Origin: Forficula auricularia | Taxonomy: Eukaryota; Arthropoda; Insecta; Dermaptera; Forficulidae | Assembly (NCBI GenBank): GCA_024734495.1 | Contig: JALMQS010000153.1 | Coordinates: 14,226,299 to 14,290,298, forward strand | DNA length: 64,000 nucleotides | Direction: 5' to 3' | In this document: positions 37,452 through 47,499 of the stretch, piece after piece | How the letters are laid out: every line of letters starts with the position of its first letter | How positions within the stretch are numbered: position 1 is the first letter of the stretch | Program-made: the position numbers and the translations under genes | The notes under the pieces: generated by a model | Seen by the model: only the letters and a program-made list of their open reading frames with translations | Told to the model about the DNA's origin: nothing | Database searches by the model: none

Positions 37452-37905
37452 TCTTAAAGCAACTAACGCAATCGACTCCCTGGCTCATCGAAGAAACGTT
37501 TCTGCCCTTTCCCTGTACTACAGATACTATCATGGTGTCTGTTCAGTCGTGCTGAAATCAATTATCCCCCCTAAAGCCCCATTTAAGAGAAACACGGTTT
37601 TCGAAAGCTCAGCACCCCTTCGCTGTCAAGTTGGATAAAAATCGAACAAGCGCTTTCGGTAACTCTTTTATTCATATGATCTCCAGAGACTGGAACTCGC
37701 TCCCACCCACCGTCTTCCCCGCGACTTATAACCTCCAGCTGTTTAAGACCCGTATCCACAGTTACCTTCGACCCCTACCCACCCCATAAAAACCCTTCTT
37801 TTTCCTCTTTTCACGATGGAGGGGCCAACACAGGCCTTTAGGGGGTGCACCTTTTTGGTGTAACTCCTTCTCTCATCATTTACATAAAAAACAAAAACAA
37901 AAAAA
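37452..37905 (+). mobile_element. LINE family A fragment
   Basis: Encodes DSLAHRR-type and SLYYRYYHGVCSV segments in broken frames, followed by the family 3' UTR and an A-rich tail. Confidence 0.82.
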
Positions 37906-38049
37906 ACTATTGTTTTATATTTGTTAAAATTGGTAATGATAAAGGGGGAAATTTTCCCGAAACGTTGGGTATTCTAATAAAAGATTTCTAGTATGTATTT
38001 ATTTATAATAATATTAATATAATAACAAAAGTGAATAAAAAATTCAATT

Positions 38050-38738
38050 CTAGTCAATATAGTTGAATTCCTCGTGAACTTCTTTTTTAATGTACACCTC
38101 GGGTGTGCTCGTTATATACTCTAACTGGCCGTCCAAGGGTCGTTTTCTGGCTTGTGGCGCCGATGACGTTTCGGGTCTCCGAGACGTGGAGGTCGACGGC
38201 GCAGGTTGCCATCCACCTGTTCCCCGGCCGTTATAGTTAATCGCCTCCAATTCGGCATTATGCACCAACTGCGAGATTTGTTGTTTCAATCGTATTTGAA
38301 TCTGCGCCGGCAGAGTGCGTGTTGTTTCCTCAATGCTCTGGAAATACTTCCTCAGGTGGTCGTCAGTCGATGATGTTTCCAGATAGTGGCGGAGCATTTC
38401 AGCAAGTGAACTAGAAACCACCACTTGTGGCGATGAGGAAGGATTGATGACGCTTTGACGGGGCCATGGTGGGTCTTCTTCAGTGCCATTGATGCTGGTG
38501 CGCGACGTGTCGGAAATTTCAATGAAAGACTTGTTATCCTGAGTGGAAGAGGCGACAGAGCCAGGGGAAGCAACATACGAAGGATGCTCGTCATTCTGGA
38601 CGACGAGATAAGGCTCCATTTGACCTTCTAGGGGCCACGGTTTCATTTTCTTTGCCAAATGGCCGTCGTCGCTTTTTCTCTTTATTGATTTGCCGTAGGT
38701 CTTATGCAATCCTTTCCATTTGGCTTCGCAGGCCGAAC
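38050..38738 (-). CDS. Exon 4: rest of MADF, linker and BESS motif
   Basis: Acceptor TTTTCAG. Continues GSACEAKWKGLHKTYGKSIK, the third MADF helix with its conserved Trp and Tyr. A Ser-rich linker follows, then DDHLRKYFQSIEETTRTLPA and IRLKQQISQLV, matching BESS motifs that mediate protein contacts in MADF-BESS regulators. The tail ends VYIKKEVHEEFNYID with a SUMO-acceptor-like site. Codon use is more GC-rich than its surroundings. Confidence 0.85.
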
Positions 38739-41700
38739 CTGAAAACAAAAAAAAATATATATATAAATCATTATATTTCTTCCAGAACTTAAGTGACTTG
38801 ATTTAAATTTTTCGTTAAATTGAAGGGTTGGTTTTGTCACAAATATAATAAAACAATAATTTTAATAACTATTTGAATTATTTAATTGATAACTATACAG
38901 TTTCGGTCACCACTGGTCGACCATCCTCAGTAGTTATCTCGTTCAAGAACCGGAATTTGTCATTTCACATGAAACATTCATTCTTAAATCTTCAATATAG
39001 ATACATCACACAATTCATTACAATCACACACATACATAGTACGGCGGATATGGGAGTAGATCCCAGCCCTTATTGGCGATGAATTCGACGATCCGGCGCT
39101 CAACATGTGGACGTGCGTTATCGTGATGGAACACGATGTGGTTCTTTTTGCGCGGTCTTTTCGCCTCGATTGCACCGTGAAGACAGCCAAGCTGTGCCAG
39201 GTATTATCAATATATATTTGTGACAAAACCAACCCTTCAATTTAACGAAAAAATAAATCATTATATTAGGTTGATGCATAATTATGGAACGTTTTTTAAA
39301 AATATTTTTATTCAGCAAAAACAATAATAAAATTTAACAAAAACATGTTTAAATGATTATTCGGGAACGTATTCACCATCTACTTCAATAACTGCTTCCC
39401 ATTTGCTTGAAAGTCGGTCGATTCCACGGGCGAAGAAGTCACGATTCTTGGAGGCAATCCACGCTTTGACATCGGCCACCAAGTCATCCAAATCGTCGTA
39501 GATCTTAGTCTTTTGCCAGTTTTTCAAAGAGCGGTTGATGTGATAGTCCGTCGGTGCTTTGGTCGGTGAGTACGGCGGATATGGGAGTAGATCCCAGCTC
39601 TTATTGGCGATGAATTCGACGATCCGGCGCTCAACATGTGGACGTGCGTTATCGTGATGGAACACGATGTGGTTCTTTTTGCGCGGTCTTTTCGCCTCGA
39701 TTGCACCGTGAAGACAGCCAAGCTGTGCCAGGTAAACGTAGCTGTTTATGTTGAATTGCCGCTTGCCGTTTTGTCCAGGATTAGCTATTGTTGCTGTTCA
39801 TCCGCGTCGTTAAACCAATAACAAATGCCATGTGAGATGATGTCAGAAGAGCCTGATCATCAAAATCCGATGGCCGACCTCTTCCTTCTTTATCCTCCAA
39901 ACTAGTGTCACCTGATTTGAAACGGGCAAACCACTTCCGTACTGCACTATCAGTAATTGTTCCTTTGCCAAAAAGTTTGTTGAGATCGCGAAATGACTGT
40001 GCTGCCTTCCATCCTTTCTCGTAGTGGTAGAGCATAATATGACGAATATGAATATGGTTTTCGACACGCATTTTTATTAACTATAAATAGAGAAGATTGT
40101 TTTTATAAAAAAATAAACAAAACGCCATTTTTGGCTAAAGAAAAACTCGCCAATACAAACGTTCCATAATTATGCATCAATCTAATACTTATTAATTAAT
40201 AAGTTGTTGTAGGGAAATAAGGATAATAGCTTATGCAAATAATTTTTATTTTTTGCCAACGTTTCGTCAACTTTGTTGACTTCCTCAGGGCTCAAACAAA
40301 TTAACTTCTTTCCATATTTGTCATTTTATCAATATTCATTCTTAGCAAACACATATAAGTCCAGTCATCACACAGATTGAAAATATTTTCCTATTTAAAT
40401 CTTAAAATATCTTTCTTTGTTCTCTTCTATATATACATTTTTATCATTTTCTTTTTACTTTACCATACAGGGTATGGTCAAGTATTGTAATCGTGCAGTG
40501 TTTTTTCCTTCTTTTTTTCGAAATATCTCAAAAACGGCTGAAACTATTTTGATTAAAAAAATTGAGCGAAACCATGGCATTTTCCTCTACAAAAAAGCTC
40601 TAATAAGTGAACATCGAAAAAATTATATTTTTCGAGATAATAATTGTTTTGTCAAAATGTCTTTAATTAGTTAGTTAGTCTGTGCGTTACCAAATTTGTG
40701 GACGAGCTAGCTCAAAAACTAGTGTGAATATCGAAACCAATTTCCACATGTAGTTTTGGTCCATTGAGATTAAGAGCTGATTAGATTTTGGTGCATATCG
40801 ACCCCAAATTAAGGGGGGTCGAGGGGGTTAAAAATTAAAAATCTAGGTCGTTTGAGCAAACTCAACCAAATTTTGTATACATAATCAGTGGACCCCCAGA
40901 AGTCTAAAAATGCAAAATCTAACCGTCCAAAATGGGGGAGGAGGTGGGGTGTGGGGTCAAAAAATAATTTTTGGCCATTTACCAAACTCAACCAAATTTT
41001 GTATACATAATCAGTGGGTCCCCAGAAGTCTAAAAATGTAAAAAACTAACCGCCCAAAATGGGGGGGGTGAGGGTCAAAAAATGAAAATCTTGGCCATTT
41101 ACCAAACTCAACCAAATTTTGTATAGGTACATAATCAGTGTGCCCCTAGGAGTCTAAAAATGCAAAAACTAACCCCCCTCCCCTACATGATTATAAATAA
41201 TTTTATTAAATATTAATGTAAGTGAGGGGCCAGGTTGTATGGTAAAGTCAAGTGGATGGCCACATCAGAACAAGTCAGCTTATTTCCCCTTATAGTTATT
41301 AAGGCTTTAATGTAACGTGACCATTAGTTCCCTGGTACAGTCCCCGAAAATAGACTTTTGTCCCTGGTTATTTTTGTGAAAAAATTACCTAAGGATTTGG
41401 GATTTTTAGAGTTCCCCTAACAAGATTTCTTTTCTTTATTAATCATGTCTCTACTTAATACAGTTCTTTGTGTATATTAGTTTTTTACAACTATTTAATT
41501 TGCAGAGATGTACAAGATAACCTCATAAAAAGTTTCTGGAATACAATTTACAAGATATTTTTAAGTAAAATATTTGAGATATCAGATACAGAGGCGTAGC
41601 GTGGGTGGTGCGAGTGGTGCCCCGGCACCGAGGCGCCGGATTTTATAAAGGCGCCGAACGATAAAAGTGGCGAACAATAGAGATGCTATAGATAATTTTA

Positions 41701-44700
41701 TATTACCTGACACTTTAAATTGTTTTCCAATTTGGTTCCAACAATTTTCTCTCATCTGAGTATTAAGAAAATTCTGGTCTTCTGGATCGTATAAGTTTCT
41801 ATACTTTTGGACGCGGTTAATTAATTCTTCGTCGTTGATTTCAGCAACATTATTATCTGTGAACAAAGCAGAGAAAGAGATTAAAAATTAAAATTACTAT
41901 CACGTAAGAGCATGTTTAGAGTTCAGTTTATATACAGGCAGTGGCGGATTTGTACACACATTTTTTGATATATGGAAAAAAAATACGAACATGAGCAAAC
42001 TTTGTAATTTTAAGATAAAGAATAATTTCATTATTTTTAAAATTTATCTTATATTTTATTTTTATTTTTCTCAATAAATTTAATTTAATTTAATATAGAA
42101 ATTAAACATTAGGTACACTTTATTTCCAATATCTTAAAATTACAAAGTTTGCTTATGTTCTTACCTTTTTTGCCATATATCAAAAAATGAGTGTACAAAA
42201 TGTAACAATTTATTTCTTATTAAACTGTAATATATTCTAACTTATGACACTTTTTTATTCCAATCCGAAGCCTAGAACCTGAAGTTTTAGAAAAAGAGTA
42301 GGTGGCTCGATTTTTTTTGTCACAGAAATCGTAGATTCGCCCCTAAATAAAAAAATTCGTTTTAATATAAAACGAATGATTTTCAAATTTTCGACTAGTT
42401 TACCAAGTTGTAGCTGGATACGCTCAAAATCTAATCAGTTCTTGGCATTGGAAATTCAGAAATTTTAGCATAAAAACGAACTTTTCACGAGTTTTGGTTC
42501 TTAAGTTATCGTGGATATCTGAATCTAGACACATAGACAGAAAAAAATAATGTTTGAAAATGATTTTTCTCCACGTTTCGACATTTTTCAACACTATGAG
42601 AAAAATAAAAATTTAAAATTTTTGAATGAATTAAATAGTAGGCTCGGCCGGATAAAAAGCTCATGAACAGTAAGGCTAAGGCCATAGCAAGAGCACTCGC
42701 TCAGTGCTAAGAGCGAGAGCCTCGCTTAGTAACTTTTAAGGAGTTAGGTGTTGGTTCTAGATGAAACATTTTAATATAAATAATAAAACTTGAGCAAGAT
42801 GTAGTAAGTTTGACAAAAAATAAATAAAACAAAATTGAGTTTTGAATTCGATATATTTCGGGGGCTCAGCCCAGTTTTCTTTGACTCCTGATGATGGATG
42901 GGCTCACACCCCGAAATATATCGAATTCAAAACTAATTTTGTTTTATTTTTTCGTGGGGCCTACTCGCATCTTGCTCAAGTTTTATTATTATACTCACGC
43001 GTAGTGACTAATCCAGTGAAGATATGAATAGTATTGCATATCGCCTGGTCATACTCCAAGGCGTCTAGGTAGGTATCTAGTTGGTCACCAGGCGCTAGCG
43101 TAGCGAACAGACGTGTTGGTTATTTTTATTAGTTGCCTACTGACTTTACAATGGAAGAAATTTGAATTGCTGCTGTTTTCAAAAGGAACCACTTTGGAAC
43201 CCATCAAATAAACACCACAAGAACGTGCTTATATTAAAACAGCTGTGGGAAGAGGTTGCAGAAGAAGTAAAAATCTGTTCTGTTCTCGATCAACAGACGG
43301 CTCGAAAGTGAATGGTGTGTCACCAAGCAAGGAGCCTTGTATTGTGTATCTTGACAACAAGCATAGCTCCTTGCTTATCTCTCAGCGAGGCTCTTTAAAG
43401 CTTTCTAGATTGGCTATTGTTGTCAGGTTACCTTCGCCGGAACTGGAAGCCTCCGACTGCGCCGAGAGCATTTGTGCAATTTCAATTTTCTTTTTCAAAG
43501 ATGCCTCTTTGAAGCTTTCCGCGACAGCCGACGACGTCCAATCGCCGTGGGGTCGCAGATCGTGGTGGCCCTGGTTGGCCGAATTCGTAAACGACGACCG
43601 ACGGAAACAGTTAGCGGAGTATTCCCCGGGATTGGGCAGCTTAAGGTAGGCGGCGATCAGCTTGGGGATCTGGCCCATCATGTTGATGCCGATGGGCTGC
43701 GTGGTGCAATGGCCGTTGTGGTATGAGAGGAAAAACCGCCGGTGGTTTGTGTGCTCGGGCCGGAAGCTCGCGTATTTCTTCAGCAAGCTTATCCAATGCT
43801 GGTTCGTGATTGAGAAAGATCTCGGCACGTAGGTTCTTGTCTTGGGCACCGTCACGCGGACGCTGTCCGATTTGTACTCGATGTCGTCGACTGTGATGTT
43901 GATCAACTCGTGTCTCCTGCAGGCGCCGCAGTAACCCATTATCAGAGCCAGCTAAAAAAGACAAAAATTAGATTTATATCACCACAAATGAGACGTTCAA
44001 AAGCAGAGTGGACCAATCCACAAATCTCATTTTCACTGAAAAACCTCTATAATCAAGTAGGTTTTTGATAAAACTAAATAGACAGGATGGTCCAAATTTA
44101 GTCTTTAAACATCCTTCTAGATTACAGCACAGGTAGCACTTTTGCCTCGAACCTTTACCTCTATTTTGCTCGATTTCTCATAAAAAACCAAAAGTGAGGA
44201 TGGTCCACTCTGCTTTTGAACGGCTCAATTATTATTTAATATTTTCTCTTATCATATCGCCGCTAGTAAGCAATCTTGCTGTATCTAGGGGAGTCAAAAA
44301 CGATTTAAAATTCTAATAATTTCTTAATCTAAAGAGATGTATTTTTGGGGACCATCAGTTTTATAATAAAACTCATAATTTAAAATTATTGAAACGTATC
44401 TATTTAAAAATTAAGTCTAATTCTATTTTAAAAATATGTTCACACAGATACTGGACATCTTATAATAATATATACAGGGCTGTAGTATAGGGTAGGGGTA
44501 TACGGCGGTATATCCTGTGGTTTGATCTGAGCAAATAACGTATAACCGGGAGATACTAGTTGAAAATTTAAAAACTTTTTGAGACATTAATATTCAATTG
44601 AAAGTTTTTGTGCCGATGGTAGCAGAATTTTTATATATGAAGGAGACAATAATATCCACATATAAATATTTTAAATTGTTTCAATTTCCTTTCAAATGAT

Positions 44701-47012
44701 AATTTTTCAAAAATACCCGACTAAAACATTTTATTAAATTGAAAGTTTTTGCCGAGAGTAGCAGAATTTTTATATATTAAAAGAGACAATAAAGAGCTTA
44801 GCAAACAGGAAGTTGCTATTGAAGACATATGTATGGAGCATAGCCATGTACGGGTGTGAAACCAGGACAATTGGAAAAGCGGAGAGAAAGAGATTGGAGG
44901 CTTTCGAAATGTGGTGCTACAGAAGAATGATGAATATCAAATGGATGGATAAAATTACAAATGAAGAAGTTCTTGGAAGAATCGGAGAAAGAAGAACCTT
45001 GTGGAAGAGTCTGAAGAAGAGGTCAGATGATGGGGCACACACTGAGACATGGAAGGATACGCCAGGGATATCTTGGAGGGGAGGTGGGAAAGCAAAGGGG
45101 AAGGAGAACCAGATTAGAATATTTCAACCAAATAATTGGGGATATGGGATGCCAGACATTTAGAGAGGTTAAACAGCTGGCGGGGGACGAGTCGAGTGGA
45201 GACGGATTGTTGCATCAAACCAGTCTTAGGACTGTATACTCAATGATGATGATGAATAAAAGAGTGTGTCTTCTGCTGGAATTATAAATTTTATTTATTT
45301 ATAACGAGACTATAGTTTCGAGGGCTTTGCCCTCTTCATCAGTCTATTACAATGGATTCACAGGAATTAATTTATGAATTCATAAATTAATTCCTGTGAA
45401 TATATATTATTTTTGACCCCAACAAAAATTCGAAGCTACCCAAAATAATCATTTGATTGAAATTTTAATACCATTTTTGATTTTGGAAAAAATTAAAACA
45501 CATAACTTGTGAGTGAATTTCAAGAAAAGATTTTGTTTTGCCGAGAGTAGCAGATTCATAAAGAGAAATCAATGAGGTGTCCTCTGTTTCATGCAAATAA
45601 ATCGTTAATAAAGATAAAAGTAAATAAATTTTATATGAAATATTCATTTACTAAGAGTTAGAGGTTTTCTAGGACACTTGTTTTACATTAAAAATTAAAA
45701 GTTTACCAATTTAATTACCTTCTGTATTATCCTGAAGATGGGTCCATAACCAGAAATATATACATATATTGAAAAAATTTACATCTTTTATTTTTTTAAT
45801 TTTTAATGAGAAACAAGTGACCTAGAAAACCTAACTCATAGTAAATGAATATTTCATATAATATTTATTTACTTTTATCTTTATTAAAGATGTTTCACCT
45901 TGCACCAACACGACAATCTCTATTAATTATAAATAAATCGTTCATGTGGCTAGCTTGTTATAACAAGAAAACGAATTTTTCTATATTCAATCGGGTAATT
46001 GAACACATGAGAAATACCAGATAAAATATTTATTAAAAAGACTGATATTGAAGGTCAAACCTTCGAAACTATAGTCTCTAACAAATGTATATGTTTATTT
46101 GTATCAAGCAGAGGACAACCTCATATTGATATCTCTTTATGATTTAAGTTTGTATCTTATTTACTTTATCGTTGGATTATTATTTATTTATCGTTTCGCG
46201 TGATTAAGTGCCGTTGTTGTTGCGAAGTAGTCAACAACAAAATTAAGAATAATTCTTTCTATATCTTATATTTTAAATATCAATAAATATTTAATTTTAT
46301 TTATTCAGAGCAATGGCTCTATGCCGAATTTTCTAAGTACAAAATATTGTTTCGATAATATCATTATTTGTTCTTTCATCTTAAATTATATATAACTTAA
46401 TTTGATTTATAAAATTCAAGCTTGTTTGACCATATTGTTATACACAAGACCCGGATTAAATAATTATACTATTTTAATTAACAAACATTTTATTTTATTT
46501 ATATTTGCCATCAAGAGCAAATTGATAAAGTGCTGAATTTCTCAAACAGCACAAAGGTACAGGTCTCTTGACAGGGTCCCGTTTTACTTTTGAACAGAAC
46601 CCCTAAAAAGCAGATGAAATGTGTAATAGTTACCTACTTTCATTGCGAGATATTTATTATCAGGCGCTTCATCGATAAATCGATCGATATTATCAATTTC
46701 CAATATTTTCGATTTTTTCGGCTCATAACCTTGCGACAATCTTTTCAATAATGTCAACAAATTTGTAAATCTGGAAATGTCAATATTCTGTTCAATGCAC
46801 AACATTGTCCGTAACATTGAGTAGCTTGTCCATAAAGTGGAGCTTTTTTTCGTTTTGCTCATCAATTCGAAATATTCAATTAAAACATTCTCGGTGATTT
46901 CTTTTCTGTTCATTTGTCTGAGCCACTCTATAAATTTCTTATATTCTTTCTCGTAGATACTCTTGGATTTTTGAGGCACCTGCGGGGGCGGACTCGCCAA
47001 GTCGTCCATCAT
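38050..47012 (-). CDS. Crypton-type tyrosine recombinase - MADF - BESS fusion gene
   Basis: Four exons, 47012-46638, 43951-43432, 41856-41707 and 38738-38050, join with phases 0, 1 and 1 into 578 codons including stop (577 residues). Residues about 20-125 resemble the helical N-terminal core-binding domain. Residues 126-290 carry the recombinase fold (LALIMGYCGACRRHEL). The catalytic set reads Arg137, Lys162, Asn239 (usually His), Arg242, His260 and Phe272 (usually the Tyr nucleophile). Residues about 305-365 form a MADF domain and 474-517 a BESS-like motif, with IKKE near the end. Losing the nucleophile implies no strand cleavage, so a domesticated DNA-binding regulator is likely (inference). 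The first exon may have an upstream partner because an acceptor-like TTTCGCAG precedes the ATG. Confidence 0.78.
38805..39252. mobile_element. Foldback element that captured mariner sequence
   Basis: Ends TTTTTCGTTAAATTGAAGGG and the complement at 39218-39252 form about 40-bp inverted repeats. Inside are a hammerhead-like motif (38888-38938) and 39030-39200, a near-identical copy of 39566-39733 of the neighbouring mariner. It lies in the last intron of the recombinase-MADF gene. Confidence 0.7.
38888..38938 (-). ncRNA. Best hammerhead-like ribozyme motif in the window, intronic
   Basis: Minus strand. Stem I is 8 perfect pairs (GATAACTA/TAGTTATC). Core CTGAGGA, one extra T, stem II GGTC/GACC extended by ACC/GGT past a bulge, GAAA, then C-T-GTA giving stem III AC/GU with a one-base loop and GUA as cleavage triplet. 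It is in the sense strand of the recombinase-MADF gene, 150 nt upstream of exon 4. Confidence 0.75.
39266..40185 (-). mobile_element. Mariner element with internal deletion
   Basis: Perfectly matched ends TTAGGTTGATGCATAATTAT and its near-complement sit between TA duplications (39264-39265 and 40186-40187). At 920 bp it is shorter than full mariners of about 1.3 kb. The middle of the transposase, including the first catalytic Asp region, is missing. Confidence 0.95.
39357..40071 (-). pseudogene. Mariner transposase remnant
   Basis: 40071-39781 encodes the N-terminal helix-turn-helix part (HIRHIMLYHYEKGWKAAQSF, then ITDSAVRKWFARFKSGDTSL). After a deletion, about 39780-39357 encodes the C-terminal part with HHDNARPH (second Asp) and KAPTDYH (third Asp, DD34D spacing). 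The product cannot be an active transposase. Confidence 0.92.
40252..40296 (-). ncRNA. Hammerhead-like motif with 6-bp stem II (ACGU family)
   Basis: Minus strand: GCC stem I, CTGAGGA, extra A, perfect 6-bp stem II GTCAAC/GTTGAC, GAAA, CGTT, GGC. Sense to the same intron of the recombinase-MADF gene. Confidence 0.6.
40440..41290. repeat. Dispersed repeat X, copy 2
   Basis: Aligns with 17480-18180. Includes three consecutive modules of about 120 bp with CAACCAAATTTTGTATACAT near 40861, 40988 and 41109. Confidence 0.75.
41590..41690. repeat. GC-rich fragment repeated at 33.6 kb
   Basis: GTGCCCCGGCACCGAGGCGC and following bases recur at 33613-33690. It lies in the intron directly after exon 3 of the recombinase-MADF gene. 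Confidence 0.65.
41707..41856 (-). CDS. Exon 3: first half of the MADF domain
   Basis: Acceptor TTCACAG, donor GTAATA. Encodes EELINRVQKYRNLYDPEDQN and RENCWNQIGKQFKVS, the first two helices of a MADF (Myb/SANT-like) domain. No ATG begins this frame, so it needs an upstream exon. Phase 1 fits exon 2. Confidence 0.82.
42841..42990. repeat. Foldback with hammerhead-like motif (AUAUAU family)
   Basis: GAATTCGATATATTTCGGGG on the left and ATATATCGAATTC on the right form arms around a CTGATGA motif. Outer arms ACTTGAGCAAGATG and CATCTTGCTCAAGT extend to about 42770-42985. Confidence 0.65.
42885..42930 (+). ncRNA. Hammerhead-like motif (AUAUAU family)
   Basis: CTGATGA at 42888-42894, extra T, irregular GGG/CCC stem II, GAAA at 42913-42916, TATATC. 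AUC is a possible cleavage triplet, and stem III is the palindrome AUAUAU. Stem I has two pairs next to the core. Confidence 0.5.
43432..43951 (-). CDS. Exon 2: catalytic domain of a degenerate tyrosine recombinase
   Basis: Starts LALIMGYCGACRRHELINIT after acceptor TTTTTTAG. The R-x-x-E-L arginine and the beta-hairpin lysine (VPKTRT) are kept. The box normally read as H-x-x-R has Asn (ANCFRR). The PHGDW histidine is kept, and the terminal tyrosine position reads AESFKE. Donor GTAACC after GAAG leaves phase 1. If this donor is skipped, the frame runs 16 codons further and stops at 43382, so a shorter recombinase-only product is possible. Confidence 0.8.
43990..44226. mobile_element. MITE with GTTCAAAAGCAGAGTGGACCA ends, copy 1
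   Basis: Both ends read GAG-CGTTCAAAAGCAGAGTGG as inverted repeats of about 26 bp. An inverted relative of the whole unit is at 63540-63776. It lies in intron 1 of the recombinase-MADF gene. The target duplication is unclear. Confidence 0.82.
44785..45275 (+). mobile_element. LINE family B fragment (reverse transcriptase C-terminus)
   Basis: Encodes KTYVWSIAMYGCETRTIGKA, then EMWCYRRMMNIKWMDKITNE and, after a frameshift near 45030, MMGHTLRHGRI and REVKQLAGD. This is the standard tail of a common insect non-LTR reverse transcriptase, distinct from family A. Confidence 0.82.
45303..45349 (-). ncRNA. Hammerhead-like motif with perfect stem II (ACUAUAGU family)
   Basis: Minus strand: CTGATGA, extra A, 6-bp stem II GAGGGC/GCCCTC with an AAA loop, GAAA, CTATAG, TC. 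Stem III would be the loop-free palindrome ACUAUAGU. Stem I has only two pairs next to the core. A 48-bp palindrome (45355-45402) follows. Confidence 0.6.
45355..45402. repeat. Perfect 48-bp palindrome
   Basis: TATTCACAGG-type arms mirror exactly around TTTATGAATTCATAAA. Confidence 0.85.
45728..45768 (+). ncRNA. Degenerate hammerhead-like motif (AUAUAU family)
   Basis: CTGAAGA, extra T, weak stem II, GAAA, TATATA. No convincing stem I. Confidence 0.35.
46037..46081 (+). ncRNA. Degenerate hammerhead-like motif (ACUAUAGU family)
   Basis: CTGATAT in place of CTGANGA, stem II GAAGGT/ACCTTC, GAAA, CTATAGTC, and stem I AGA/TCT. The core is damaged but the flanking design is the same. Followed by the CAAGCAGAGGACAACCTC block. 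Confidence 0.45.
46638..47012 (-). CDS. Exon 1: N-terminal core-binding domain of the recombinase-MADF gene
   Basis: 125 codons from MMDDLASPPPQVPQKSKSIY to KYLAMK. The helical pattern YEKEYKKFIEWLRQMNRKEI, then LIEYFELMSKTKKSSTLW, matches the SAM-like N-terminal domain of Crypton-type recombinases. The donor is GTAGGT after AAA, phase 0, which joins AMK to LALIMG as in family members. The ATG is directly preceded by an acceptor-like AG, so the coding part may extend further upstream. Confidence 0.8.
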
Positions 47013-47091
47013 CTGCGAAACAATTTCAAATTAAGAAATAAACATAAAGAATATCTTATATACATAATTTAATTTTATTTATTTTCTTAGA

Positions 47092-47265
47092 AAGACGGAC
47101 TGGTATTCGAAATAAGTAGGTTATAATGAAAGGCAATCCATAAATTATTTAAATTTTATTCAATTTCCGACGTTTCGGAGACTTTTTTCTCTCCTTCTTC
47201 AGGGTATTGAATAGTTATTGATGGGTGAGTATAACTCAGTTCCCATTTTTCTCTCCTTTCAGTAT
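47092..47265. mobile_element. One-armed AGACGGACTGGT element
   Basis: Same left arm as the foldback at 26873, including its hammerhead-like motif, but it ends at CTCCTTTCAGT where the others continue into a right arm. This suggests the foldback arises by joining two copies. Confidence 0.72.
47157..47213 (-). ncRNA. Hammerhead-like ribozyme motif (ACGU family)
   Basis: Minus strand: stem I with 8 outer pairs and GG/CC next to the core, CTGAAGA, extra A, stem II GGAGA/TCTCC, GAAA, CGTC. Nearly identical to 26943-26998. Confidence 0.68.
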
Positions 47266-47330
47266 TATATACATAATTAAGCATTTGGCAAAAATCAGAA
47301 CCCGCTTAAGGCGCTCATCCTGAGTAAAAG

Positions 47331-47490
47331 CGAGGGGTGAACCGCGATTAAAATTAGGTGTACACCGTCTTTGGAATTATTTGGAATTTCTTTGGAATTC
47401 ATTAGATAATCTATTGTCATCTATTATCTTCCACCTGGAAATGAAAGTGGAAGTAGGTGTACACGATTTTAGGTTGCGGTTAACCCCTCA
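47331..47490. mobile_element. hAT-type MITE (CGAGGGGTGAACCGC family), copy 3, perfect 8-bp duplication
   Basis: Flanked by AGTAAAAG on both sides. The inverted ends are CGAGGGGTGAACCGCG and CGGTTAACCCCTCA. It confirms the target-site length for the family. Confidence 0.88.
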
Positions 47491-47499
47491 AGTAAAAGT

